DNA of 5,887 bases from an uncultured Clostridia bacterium (GCA_945927915.1 CAMEMX010000098.1:1-5887); one strand, 5' to 3'; shown: positions 1 to 5,040, numbered from the stretch's first letter. The notes: generated by a model from the sequence alone, not told the origin. Translations and numbers: made by a program.

Positions 1-1370
1 GCGGGCAGCGCCGTGACCTTGCGCACCGCCTTTTCGAGCGTCAGCACCTTTTTCTCCCGCACGAAGCGCTCAAAGAGCCGCGTGCAGTTGCCGTAGACGC
101 GCGGGTGCGGCAGACCGTCGGTCGGGTAGGTCGCGTCGGAGATGACGGAGGAATGGTCGTCGCGCAAAATCTCGCAGATGTCGTCCTCACAGTTGATGCG
201 GTCGATCATCGTCACGGCGCAGCGCGTGTCCGCAAGCAGCCGGCACATTGCGTCCACCGGGTCGAGCCGGAGCAGCTCAGCCGCCTCCTGCATGGTCTTG
301 CCGATCAGATGGCGGTACTGTTCAGACGGCAGCGCGGAGATGATAATATTCTCCCAGCCGACCATTTGAGCGATATTGTCAAAGTTATGAGCGTTTTTGA
401 TCGCTTCGCGCAGCACCTCGCGCTGACCTCTTTCGCGCAGGCGCTCGACGATACGGTCAACGCCGCCAACCAGGAAATCCGGCGGCAGCAGATGCAGGAG
501 TTGGGTCGAGCCTGCCTCGTAAAGGTACACATCACAGCTCACATCCAACCCTTCGTCGCGTGCACGCGCCATGAGCGCCAGCGCGTCGGGAATGCGCTTT
601 CGCCAGTTTCGCCGGCCCATGGCCTTGAGGTGGCTGATGTGCAGGGGGCAGCGCAGGGCTTTTGCGACCGTGAGCATCTCCTTGATTGCCTCACAGACCT
701 TGTCCCCCTCCTCACGCATATGGACGGCAATGGGGATTTGAGTGTTTTTGAGCGGTTCGAGAGCGGAAATGAGCGAATTTGTGGAGTAAAAACACTCGGG
801 CGCATAGCCAAGCCCCAGAGAGACGGCCAGCGCACCTTCGGTGAGGGCTTGCACCAGACGACTATGGAGTTCCGAATAATCATCGGGGTCTTCGGCGCGA
901 TAGCCGTACAGATCCGTCCGAACCGTGCCGCCGCCGACCATCATCCCGACGTTCAGCCGGAGCGGACGCGCAGCCAGCGCCTTGCGGTAGGCGCCCATCG
1001 AGGCGGTGGGGATCGAAGGGTCGAGCCTGCCCGTGATCGGCGCGAGATAGGAGAGGAGCTCTTCGCGGTGCGTCTGCCTGAACGGGGCAAGCGACAGGCC
1101 GCACGCGCCGTTTACGACCGTCGTGATGCCCTGCCGCAGCTCCAGAATGCCGAAATCGCTGCAAAATGCCGCGGCATCGCCGTGGCGGTGGATGTCCAGA
1201 AAGCCGGGCGTGACGCAAAAGCCGGTCGCGTCGAAAACCTCTTTTGCCGGCGTATCGCGCAGCGAACCGATCGCGGCGATCCTTCCGTCCTGCAGCGCGA
1301 TATCCGCCGGATACGGCGCAGCGCCGCTTCCGTCGACAAGCGTGCCGCCCAGAATCAGAGTATCTGCCAT
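1..1370 (-). CDS. N-acyl-D-amino-acid deacylase (D-aminoacylase) family amidohydrolase, 3' end outside window
   Basis: Zinc-dependent amidohydrolase that, by family, removes the acyl group from N-acyl-D-amino acids (or a related N-acylated or cyclic substrate), probably in the cytoplasm since no signal peptide is visible. Reading the minus strand from the ATG at 1370-1368 gives 456 uninterrupted codons up to the window edge. An N-terminal beta-sandwich piece (about residues 1-55) is followed by the TIM barrel. Metal and active-site signatures are PGFLDIHRHGD (H61, H63), NGACGLS (C90, the bridging-Cys position typical of D-aminoacylases), AVHMREEGD (H217), CPLHISHLK (H244/H247) and ISDATYPTDGLPHPRVYG (catalytic Asp probably D412, less likely D418). 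Family members are about 480-540 aa, so most of the protein is present. The start is supported by a weak GGGAAG ribosome site and a promoter just upstream. It is transcribed away from the DUF1858 gene. The exact substrate is not determined; dihydroorotase- or hydantoinase-type activity is less likely given the Cys90 and HPR motifs. Confidence 0.86.
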   Translation of the reverse strand, partial: MADTLILGGTLVDGSGAAPYPADIALQDGRIAAIGSLRDTPAKEVFDATGFCVTPGFLDIHRHGDAAAFCSDFGILELRQGITTVVNGACGLSLAPFRQTHREELLSYLAPITGRLDPSIPTASMGAYRKALAARPLRLNVGMMVGGGTVRTDLYGYRAEDPDDYSELHSRLVQALTEGALAVSLGLGYAPECFYSTNSLISALEPLKNTQIPIAVHMREEGDKVCEAIKEMLTVAKALRCPLHISHLKAMGRRNWRKRIPDALALMARARDEGLDVSCDVYLYEAGSTQLLHLLPPDFLVGGVDRIVERLRERGQREVLREAIKNAHNFDNIAQMVGWENIIISALPSEQYRHLIGKTMQEAAELLRLDPVDAMCRLLADTRCAVTMIDRINCEDDICEILRDDHSSVISDATYPTDGLPHPRVYGNCTRLFERFVREKKVLTLEKAVRKVTALP

Positions 1371-1390
1371 TTTTATCACTTCCCGCGACC

Positions 1391-1418
1391 ATCATAGCAC
1401 CTTTTGCGGCAAAATCAA
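1391..1418 (-). promoter_or_regulatory. Sigma-A-type promoter of the D-aminoacylase gene
   Basis: On the minus strand, TTGATT (1418-1413) and TATGAT (1396-1391) are separated by 16 nt, and TGC immediately before TATGAT forms an extended -10 element. The predicted start is near 1384, which leaves a leader of only about 15 nt before the ATG at 1370. The 13-bp palindrome 1402-1414 fills most of the spacer. Seen by eye; the start site is inferred. Confidence 0.6.
1402..1414. promoter_or_regulatory. 13-bp perfect palindrome in the minus-strand promoter spacer (candidate operator)
   Basis: TTTTGC-G-GCAAAA is a 6-1-6 perfect palindrome lying between the -35 and -10 of the D-aminoacylase promoter, where a bound repressor would block RNA polymerase. 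It is almost concentric with a wider inverted repeat, CGACCATC (1386-1393) and GATGGTCG (1422-1429). The operator role is inferred from position; no regulator family is recognised. Confidence 0.4.
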
Positions 1419-1437
1419 GAGGATGGTCGAAAAGCGG

Positions 1438-1466
1438 TTGATTTTTACCCGCAGATTCGGTATAAT
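1438..1466 (+). promoter_or_regulatory. Sigma-A promoter of the DUF1858 gene
   Basis: TTGATT (1438-1443), a 17-nt spacer and a perfect TATAAT (1461-1466). The predicted start is near 1473, giving a leader of about 44 nt. Its -35 box is 19 bp from the -35 box of the divergent minus-strand promoter, so the two are back to back. This is the clearest promoter in the window. Confidence 0.8.
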
Positions 1467-1516
1467 AGCAATAACAAAGAACGCATTTGCGCTCAAAGAC
1501 ACACAGGAGGTCAATT

Positions 1517-1735
1517 ATGGCTGTAAAAATCGAAAAAACCACCATCATCGGCGACGTGCTTGACATCGCGCCGCAGACTGCGCCGCTTTTCATGGCGATC
1601 GGAATGCACTGCCTCGGCTGCCCGTCCTCTCGCGGCGAGACCGTTGAGGAAGCCTGCATGGTGCACGGCGTGGACGCCGACGCGTTCCTTGCGCAGGTCA
1701 ACCGCTTCATCGAAGCGAGCGAGGAGAATAAGTAA
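1517..1735 (+). CDS. DUF1858 domain protein (hybrid-cluster-protein-associated redox disulfide type), 72 aa
   Basis: Small cytoplasmic protein of the DUF1858 family, some members of which are annotated as the redox-disulfide domain associated with hybrid cluster (prismane) protein. The whole 72-aa chain is the domain: an N-terminal stretch MAVKIEKTTIIGDVLD (TTIIGDVL resembles the family opening), then GMHCLGCPSSRGETVEEA with the CxxC pair C32/C35, a third cysteine C47, and a charged helical tail. The CxxC suggests thiol-disulfide chemistry or metal/cluster contact; the precise role in the family is not established. The start at 1517 is chosen because AGGAGG (1505-1510) sits 6 nt upstream; the in-frame TTG at 1487 would place that ribosome site inside the coding region. 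The gene appears monocistronic behind its own strong promoter, and the palindromic block follows directly after its stop. No hybrid cluster protein gene is in the window. Confidence 0.9.
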   Translation: MAVKIEKTTIIGDVLDIAPQTAPLFMAIGMHCLGCPSSRGETVEEACMVHGVDADAFLAQVNRFIEASEENK

Positions 1736-1755
1736 GGGAGGCTCTGCCTCCCTTT
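1734..1755. repeat. 22-bp palindromic repeat, copy 1 (possible weak terminator)
   Basis: A 9-bp perfect stem AAGGGAGGC / GCCTCCCTT (1734-1742 with 1746-1754), loop TCT, then a short T run. It begins within the TAA stop codon of the DUF1858 gene. An identical 22-bp copy lies at 2011-2032 in the same orientation. The stem with three T's could terminate transcription of the DUF1858 gene, but the T tract is short. Confidence 0.85.
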
Positions 1756-1786
1756 CAGCGTGTCGAAAAACCTTTTCGACACGCTG
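1756..1786. repeat. 14-bp perfect inverted repeat (hairpin)
   Basis: CAGCGTGTCGAAAA (1756-1769) and TTTTCGACACGCTG (1773-1786) are perfect reverse complements separated by a 3-nt loop. The hairpin directly abuts repeat copy 1, giving two tandem hairpins after the DUF1858 stop. There is no T run behind it, so it is not a standard intrinsic terminator; it may stabilise the mRNA 3' end or belong to a repeat element. No equivalent hairpin is present next to repeat copy 2. Confidence 0.85.
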
Positions 1787-1788
1787 TG

Positions 1789-2008
1789 AGACTGTCGAGA
1801 AAGTTCGAAAGACAAGCAACTCTCGTCTGTCGGCGTACAAAGGTACGGTAAGACGAGAGTTGCGCAGTAAGTCAAAATCATTACAAATCTTTTTTCGTTA
1901 ACAGCGAAAAAGTTCAGGATAATACTTTGATATTGATTCGCATTGCATATATCAAAATACCTGTAAATGCTTTCCGATTTTGACGTTTTCGGGCTTTATC
2001 GACAGTCT
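1789..2008 (+). ncRNA. Candidate structured RNA or MITE-like palindromic element, 220 bp
   Basis: The ends form an inverted repeat, 1789-1810 with 1987-2008: 19 of 22 positions are Watson-Crick, and two of the three mismatches become G.U pairs in a plus-strand transcript (U1804.G1993, U1805.G1992), leaving one mismatch. Inside lie stem 1816-1828/1851-1863 (13 bp perfect) with an inner stem 1834-1838/1843-1847, stem 1871-1879/1976-1984 (9 bp perfect), stem 1891-1897/1905-1911 (7 bp), and stem 1926-1933/1949-1956 (8 bp) extended by CAGG 1915-1918 with CCTG 1960-1963. None of these pairings cross, so one branched fold contains them all. No long ORF is supported here. The second half is clearly AT-rich compared with the flanking genes. 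Alternatives are a transposon-derived MITE, or a set of unrelated hairpins around the promoter of the downstream operon. No known RNA family is recognised. Confidence 0.45.
1926..1956. promoter_or_regulatory. Palindrome TTTGATAT-N15-ATATCAAA with a Fur-box-like core (candidate operator)
   Basis: Perfect 8-bp arms (1926-1933 and 1949-1956) lie about 100 bp upstream of the acetyltransferase operon, in the only AT-rich stretch in front of it. The 19 bases from 1929 match the classical Fur consensus GATAATGATAATCATTATC at 12 of 19 positions. No convincing -35/-10 pair is seen nearby; TTGATA (1927-1932) with TATCAA (1950-1955) at 17 nt is the best but weak. Its role is inferred. Confidence 0.3.
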
Positions 2009-2010
2009 GG

Positions 2011-2032
2011 AAGGGAGGCTCTGCCTCCCTTT
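2011..2032. repeat. 22-bp palindromic repeat, copy 2
   Basis: Exact same-orientation copy of 1734-1755, offset by 277 bp, with the stem 2011-2019 / 2023-2031. It sits 22 nt upstream of the acetyltransferase start codon, and its CCTCCC arm (2024-2029) is complementary to GGGAGG (2044-2049) in that gene's ribosome binding site. The two copies bracket the palindrome-rich block. Confidence 0.85.
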
Positions 2033-2053
2033 GCGCTGTCTGCGGGAGGGAAT

Positions 2054-2647
2054 ATGACACAAAAAGACCGTATGCTTGCGGGCAAACTATACCGTGTGGA
2101 CGAGACGCTTGCCGCGCATATGCGCCGCACGCGGGAGCGCCTGCATCAATTCAACCTTTCGCTCGACGCCGCGCAGCGGCAGACCTTCCTTCGGGAGCTG
2201 CTCGGCGGCATGGGTGAGAATTCGTATATCGAGCCGCCGTTCCACTGTGATTACGGCGCGAATATCTACGTCGGGAAGAACTTCTATGCCAATTTCGAGT
2301 GCATCATTCTCGACCAGTGCCCCATCCGTATCGGGGACAATGTGTTTTTCGGCCCGCGTGTGAGCCTGTATTCGGCGGGACATCCCATCGACGCGCAGAT
2401 CCGCAACAGCTATCTGGAATTCGGGAAGCCGATCACCATCGGCTCGGATGTCTGGGTCGGCGGCGATACGGTGATCCTTGGCGGCGTGACGGTCGGCAGC
2501 AATGTCGTGATCGGTGCAGGGTCTGTGGTGACGAAGGATATCCCGTCCGACTGCATTGCCGTAGGGAATCCCTGCCGCGTCCTGCGGAAAATCACGGAGG
2601 AGGATCGCACCTATTGGAATGCGGCGGCACAGGAGTGGACGCCATGA
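2054..2647 (+). CDS. Sugar O-acetyltransferase, maltose/galactoside acetyltransferase (Maa/LacA/NodL) type, 197 aa
   Basis: Acetyl-CoA-dependent O-acetyltransferase acting on a sugar or glycoside hydroxyl, cytoplasmic, normally trimeric. The N-terminal maltose-acetyltransferase helical domain (about 1-58) opens with MLAGKLYRVD, typical of the family. A left-handed beta-helix of hexapeptide repeats follows (about 59-180), with YGANIYVGKNFYAN, IRIGDNVFFGP, ITIGSDVWVGG and VVIGAGSVVTKDIP. The catalytic histidine is H110 in SLYSAGHPID, and VGNPCRVLRKI is the usual end of the helix. Full length for the family. The start at 2054 has GGAGG at 2045-2049; the in-frame ATG at 1967 would force translation through repeat copy 2 and gives a non-family N-terminus, so it is rejected. 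The stop overlaps the trmK start (ATGA). The natural substrate cannot be told from sequence; maltose, galactoside and other sugars are all possible. Confidence 0.88.
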   Translation: MTQKDRMLAGKLYRVDETLAAHMRRTRERLHQFNLSLDAAQRQTFLRELLGGMGENSYIEPPFHCDYGANIYVGKNFYANFECIILDQCPIRIGDNVFFGPRVSLYSAGHPIDAQIRNSYLEFGKPITIGSDVWVGGDTVILGGVTVGSNVVIGAGSVVTKDIPSDCIAVGNPCRVLRKITEEDRTYWNAAAQEWTP

Positions 2648-3339
2648 AGGTGCCTGTTTCCAAACGCCTGCTGTGCTGCGCGGCGCAGGTGCCGCAGGGT
2701 GCGCGTGTGGCGGACATTGGCGCCGACCACGGCTACCTGTCCATCGAGCTGCTCAAAAGCGGCCGCGCGGCCTATGTCCACGCGTGCGACCTGCGCGAAA
2801 TGCCGCTGCGCCGCGCGATGGAAAACGCCGTGCGCTACGGCGTAGCGGAGAAAATGCGCTTTTCCCGCGCCGACGGTCTGCGCGCCGTGAAGCCGGGCGA
2901 GGTCGATACCGTCGTCTGCGCGGGCATGGGCGGCGACCTGATCGCGCAGATCCTTGCCGACTGTCCGTGGCTCAGGGACGAAAAATATCTGCTCATCCTC
3001 CAGCCACAGTCCTCCGGTAACGACCTGCGGCGAAAGCTCGCGGAGCTGGGCTTCGGCATCGAAAGAGAGACGCTGGTCGAAGACGGCGGCTTCATCTATT
3101 TTGTCATCTGTGCGCGCTTCGGGAACGCCGTGCCGCTGTCACCGGGACGGCAATACCTGCCCGAGCAGCTTCTGCGCAGCGGCGACAAGCTCCTGCCGCG
3201 CTATATTGAACGCATCCGGCGCGCCCTGATGCTGACCGTCGAGGGCATCCGTAAAGCGAGCGACCCCGCCGCAGGCGAGCGTCTGAAGTATTATGAGACG
3301 GCCCTGCGCGAGGTCGGGGAAATGGAGAGACAGCTATGA
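2644..3339 (+). CDS. trmK: tRNA (adenine(22)-N1)-methyltransferase TrmK
   Basis: SAM-dependent methyltransferase that makes m1A at position 22 of tRNAs, cytoplasmic; homologue of B. subtilis TrmK (YqfN). Its 231 aa match the family length. The class I Rossmann fold is visible: motif I VADIGADHGYLSIELL (residues 22-37), the acidic SAM-ribose region HACDLREMPL (46-55), the AGMGGDLI signature (93-100), LQPQSSGNDLRR (119-130, where many relatives have LQPN) and EDGGFIYFVI (146-155). The remainder (about 170-231) is the helical, coiled-coil-like C-terminal domain. The start has AGGAG at 2631-2635, 8 nt upstream inside the acetyltransferase gene. It overlaps the acetyltransferase by 4 bp and the Nif3 gene by 4 bp, so all three are probably translationally coupled. 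The trmK-nif3 order is the standard Firmicutes arrangement, which strengthens the assignment. Confidence 0.93.
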   Translation: MKVPVSKRLLCCAAQVPQGARVADIGADHGYLSIELLKSGRAAYVHACDLREMPLRRAMENAVRYGVAEKMRFSRADGLRAVKPGEVDTVVCAGMGGDLIAQILADCPWLRDEKYLLILQPQSSGNDLRRKLAELGFGIERETLVEDGGFIYFVICARFGNAVPLSPGRQYLPEQLLRSGDKLLPRYIERIRRALMLTVEGIRKASDPAAGERLKYYETALREVGEMERQL

Positions 3340-4124
3340 CAACCGTGCAGAACGTGTATGATTACATCAAGACCATAGCGCCGGAATACATGGCGGAGCA
3401 GTGGGATCACGTCGGCCTGCTGTGCGGGCGCTCCGACCGGGAGGTCAGGCGGGTGCTCGTCGCCCTCGACCCGTTCCGCGCCGTCTGCGAGGAGGCAAGG
3501 GCGCTGGAGTGCCAGCTCCTTTTGACGCATCACGCGTGCCTCTGGGAGCTGAAGGAGGTCAACGATCGGACGCAGCAGGGCAGAAACCTGCTCTATCTGA
3601 TCGAAAACGGCATCTCCGCCGTCAATGCGCACACGAATCTGGACTGCGCGCCGGGCGGCGTGAACGACTGCCTTGCAACCAGACTCGGCCTGACGGAAAT
3701 TGAGGTCATCGACCCGGTCGGGACGGACGATCAGGGCAGACCTTACGGGCTTCTGCGCGGCGGTAATCTTGCCCCCTGTGCGCCGGAGCGGTTTGCGGCC
3801 TTCGTCAAGCAGGCGCTCGGCTGCGAGGGCGTGCGCTGGGCGGACGGCGGCAGGCCGGTCACGCGCGTGGCGGTCGGCGGCGGAGGCTGCGCGGGGCTGC
3901 TTTCCCGTGTGGCGGAGCTGGGCTATGACGCCTTCGTTACCGCCGACGTCAAATACAACACCTTCAACGACGCCTGCGATCTCGGTGTGACGCTGGTCGA
4001 CGCCGGACATTTTGAGACGGAGAACCCCGTCTGCGCGTATCTGGCGGAAAAAGTCCGTGCCGCCTTCCCGGAAATTGAGGTTTTTCTGTCAAAAATCCAC
4101 ACGGATTGCATCAATTTCAAATAA
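3336..4124 (+). CDS. Nif3-like dinuclear metal-centre protein (DUF34/NIF3 family), short form, 262 aa
   Basis: Member of the NIF3/YqfO/YbgI family, toroidal hexamers with a two-metal site; often annotated as GTP cyclohydrolase I type 2, though the physiological reaction is unsettled. Expected metal ligands are all present: H65 and H66 in LLTHHACLW, D103 in NAHTNLDCAPGG, and H225 and E229 in GHFETE, with the same 4-residue spacing as in E. coli YbgI. At 262 aa it resembles the YbgI form and lacks the PII-like insert of the longer (about 370 aa) YqfO proteins. Small departures from common motifs are HHACLW where HHPLIF is usual, WDHVGLL for WDNVGLL and TADVKYN where TGDVKYH is common; none removes a metal ligand. 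The ATG overlaps the trmK stop (ATGA), so it is the third gene of the coupled operon. No clear intrinsic terminator follows. Confidence 0.9.
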   Translation: MTTVQNVYDYIKTIAPEYMAEQWDHVGLLCGRSDREVRRVLVALDPFRAVCEEARALECQLLLTHHACLWELKEVNDRTQQGRNLLYLIENGISAVNAHTNLDCAPGGVNDCLATRLGLTEIEVIDPVGTDDQGRPYGLLRGGNLAPCAPERFAAFVKQALGCEGVRWADGGRPVTRVAVGGGGCAGLLSRVAELGYDAFVTADVKYNTFNDACDLGVTLVDAGHFETENPVCAYLAEKVRAAFPEIEVFLSKIHTDCINFK

Positions 4125-4129
4125 AATAG

Positions 4130-4158
4130 TTGTTTTTCGGCGCACGGTGTGCTAAACT
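4130..4158 (+). promoter_or_regulatory. Probable extended -10 promoter of yebC
   Basis: TTGTTT (4130-4135), a 17-nt spacer and TAAACT (4153-4158) preceded by TGC, an extended -10 arrangement. Both boxes are imperfect, but spacing and position suit yebC, about 35 bases before its start codon. A short GCAC/GTGC inverted repeat lies in the spacer. Confidence 0.5.
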
Positions 4159-4195
4159 ATAGGTCGGAATTTTACATCAGAAGGGAAGAACTACC

Positions 4196-4933
4196 ATGTC
4201 GGGCCACTCCAAATGGCATAACATTCAGAAAACCAAGGGCGCGCAGGATGCAAAACGCGCCGCGACCTTCACCAAGATCGCGAAGGAAATGTACGTTGCG
4301 GTGAAGGAGGGCGGCGGCTCTGCCGACCCGAACTATAACTCCCGCCTCGCGACCGTTATCACCAAGGCCAAGGCGGCCAATATGCCCAACGACAACATCA
4401 AGCGCGTGCTGGAAAAGGCCGCCAACGCCGGCTCGGGCGACGCCTATGAGGCCATCACCTACGAGGGCTACGGCCCCGGCGGCATCGCGGTCATCGTCGA
4501 GACCATGACCGACAGCCGCAACCGCACCGCAGGCAACGTCCGCCACCACTTCGATAAGTACGGCGGCAATATGGGCGCCTCCGGCTGCGTCGCGTGGAAC
4601 TTCAGCAAGAAGGGCGTGCTCGTCATCGACAACGAGGACGAGGACTACACCGAGGACGACGTGATGATGGACGCGATGGACGCCGGTGCGGACGATTTCG
4701 AGGCCGAGGATGACTGCTTCACCATCTACACCGAGCCGGACGATTTCAACGCCGTCGCGGACGCGCTGGGCAAGAAGGGCTATGCCTTCGCCTCCGCGCA
4801 GATCGAGATGGTCCCCGGCGAATACAAGAAGCTCGATAACCCCGACGACGCCGCCATGATGGAAAAGATGCTCGACATCTTTGAGGACGACGACGACGTC
4901 CAGAACGTCTGGCACAACTGGGACAGAGACTGA
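4196..4933 (+). CDS. yebC: YebC/PmpR family protein
   Basis: Member of the universally conserved YebC/PmpR family (TACO1 in mitochondria). Older annotation is DNA-binding transcriptional regulator; later work on homologues supports a ribosome-associated role that relieves stalling at difficult (for example proline-rich) sequences. The N-terminus SGHSKWHNIQKTKGAQDAKR is the family hallmark, followed by the three-helix domain (to about residue 75), YEGYGPGGIAVIVE, the TDNRNRT-like segment TDSRNRTAGNVRHHF, and GNMGASGCVAWNF. An acidic stretch (about 140-160) and the C-terminal EDDDDVQNVWHNWD are also typical. At 245 aa it is full length. The start is preceded by AAGGGAAG (4181-4188). It has its own promoter and a strong hairpin downstream, so it is probably monocistronic. 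It is not paired with ruvC/ruvA here, as it often is elsewhere. Confidence 0.96.
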   Translation: MSGHSKWHNIQKTKGAQDAKRAATFTKIAKEMYVAVKEGGGSADPNYNSRLATVITKAKAANMPNDNIKRVLEKAANAGSGDAYEAITYEGYGPGGIAVIVETMTDSRNRTAGNVRHHFDKYGGNMGASGCVAWNFSKKGVLVIDNEDEDYTEDDVMMDAMDAGADDFEAEDDCFTIYTEPDDFNAVADALGKKGYAFASAQIEMVPGEYKKLDNPDDAAMMEKMLDIFEDDDDVQNVWHNWDRD

Positions 4934-4942
4934 CGATCATAA

Positions 4943-4983
4943 CGAAAGCATCCGCATAGCCTTTCGCCGTGCGGATGCTTTCG
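4943..4983 (+). terminator. Hairpin terminator after yebC
   Basis: CGAAAGCATCCGCA (4943-4956) and TGCGGATGCTTTCG (4970-4983) are perfect 14-bp reverse complements with a 13-nt loop, starting 10 nt after the yebC stop. The A run on the left arm pairs with the T run on the right, the common form of a symmetrical (possibly bidirectional) intrinsic terminator. The T tract is only three bases before CG, so termination may be partial, allowing some readthrough into the YitT gene, which has no clear promoter of its own. Confidence 0.65.
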
Positions 4984-4994
4984 TGCGCCTGTGC

Positions 4995-5012
4995 CCGCCC
5001 GGAGCCGGGCGG
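4995..5012. repeat. GC-rich inverted repeat in the leader of the YitT gene
   Basis: CCGCCCGG (4995-5002) and CCGGGCGG (5005-5012) are perfect 8-bp arms with a 2-nt gap, followed by AAAA. It lies 17 nt before the GGAGGA ribosome site of the YitT gene. It has no T tract on either strand, so it is not a standard terminator; it may be a leader hairpin or a protein-binding site. Confidence 0.5.
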
Positions 5013-5040
5013 AAAATCAACCTGTTTTCGGAGGAATCTT

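Noticed and set aside
105..1397. 430-aa plus-strand open frame
   Set aside because: Antisense shadow of the D-aminoacylase gene; no ribosome site, no recognisable protein, and the minus-strand reading carries all the family motifs.
1487..1516. N-terminal extension of the DUF1858 gene from a TTG start
   Set aside because: It would place the AGGAGG ribosome site inside the coding region; the ATG at 1517 is correctly spaced and gives the family N-terminus.
1801..1813. T-loop-like GTTCGAAA, possible tRNA fragment
   Set aside because: The bases flanking the loop do not pair as a T-stem and no acceptor or anticodon arm is found; the bases fit the outer stem of the palindromic element better.
880..1881. 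333-aa minus-strand open frame
   Set aside because: Runs in another frame through the DUF1858 gene (antisense) and the start of the D-aminoacylase gene; arginine-rich, low-complexity translation typical of a shifted frame in GC-rich DNA.
1789..2008. Retron-type RNA (inverted-repeat ends enclosing hairpins)
   Set aside because: No reverse transcriptase gene or other retron component is present in the window.
1734..2032. CRISPR array
   Set aside because: Only two copies of the 22-bp repeat, 277 bp apart, with no regular spacing.
1967..2053. N-terminal extension of the acetyltransferase from ATG 1967
   Set aside because: It reads through the inverted-repeat end and repeat copy 2, has no ribosome site, and adds sequence absent from the family.
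3291..4010. 239-aa minus-strand open frame
   Set aside because: Antisense shadow of the Nif3 gene, which has all metal-binding motifs in the plus frame.
4172..4915. 247-aa minus-strand open frame
   Set aside because: Antisense shadow of yebC; the valine- and aspartate-rich translation mirrors its acidic codons.
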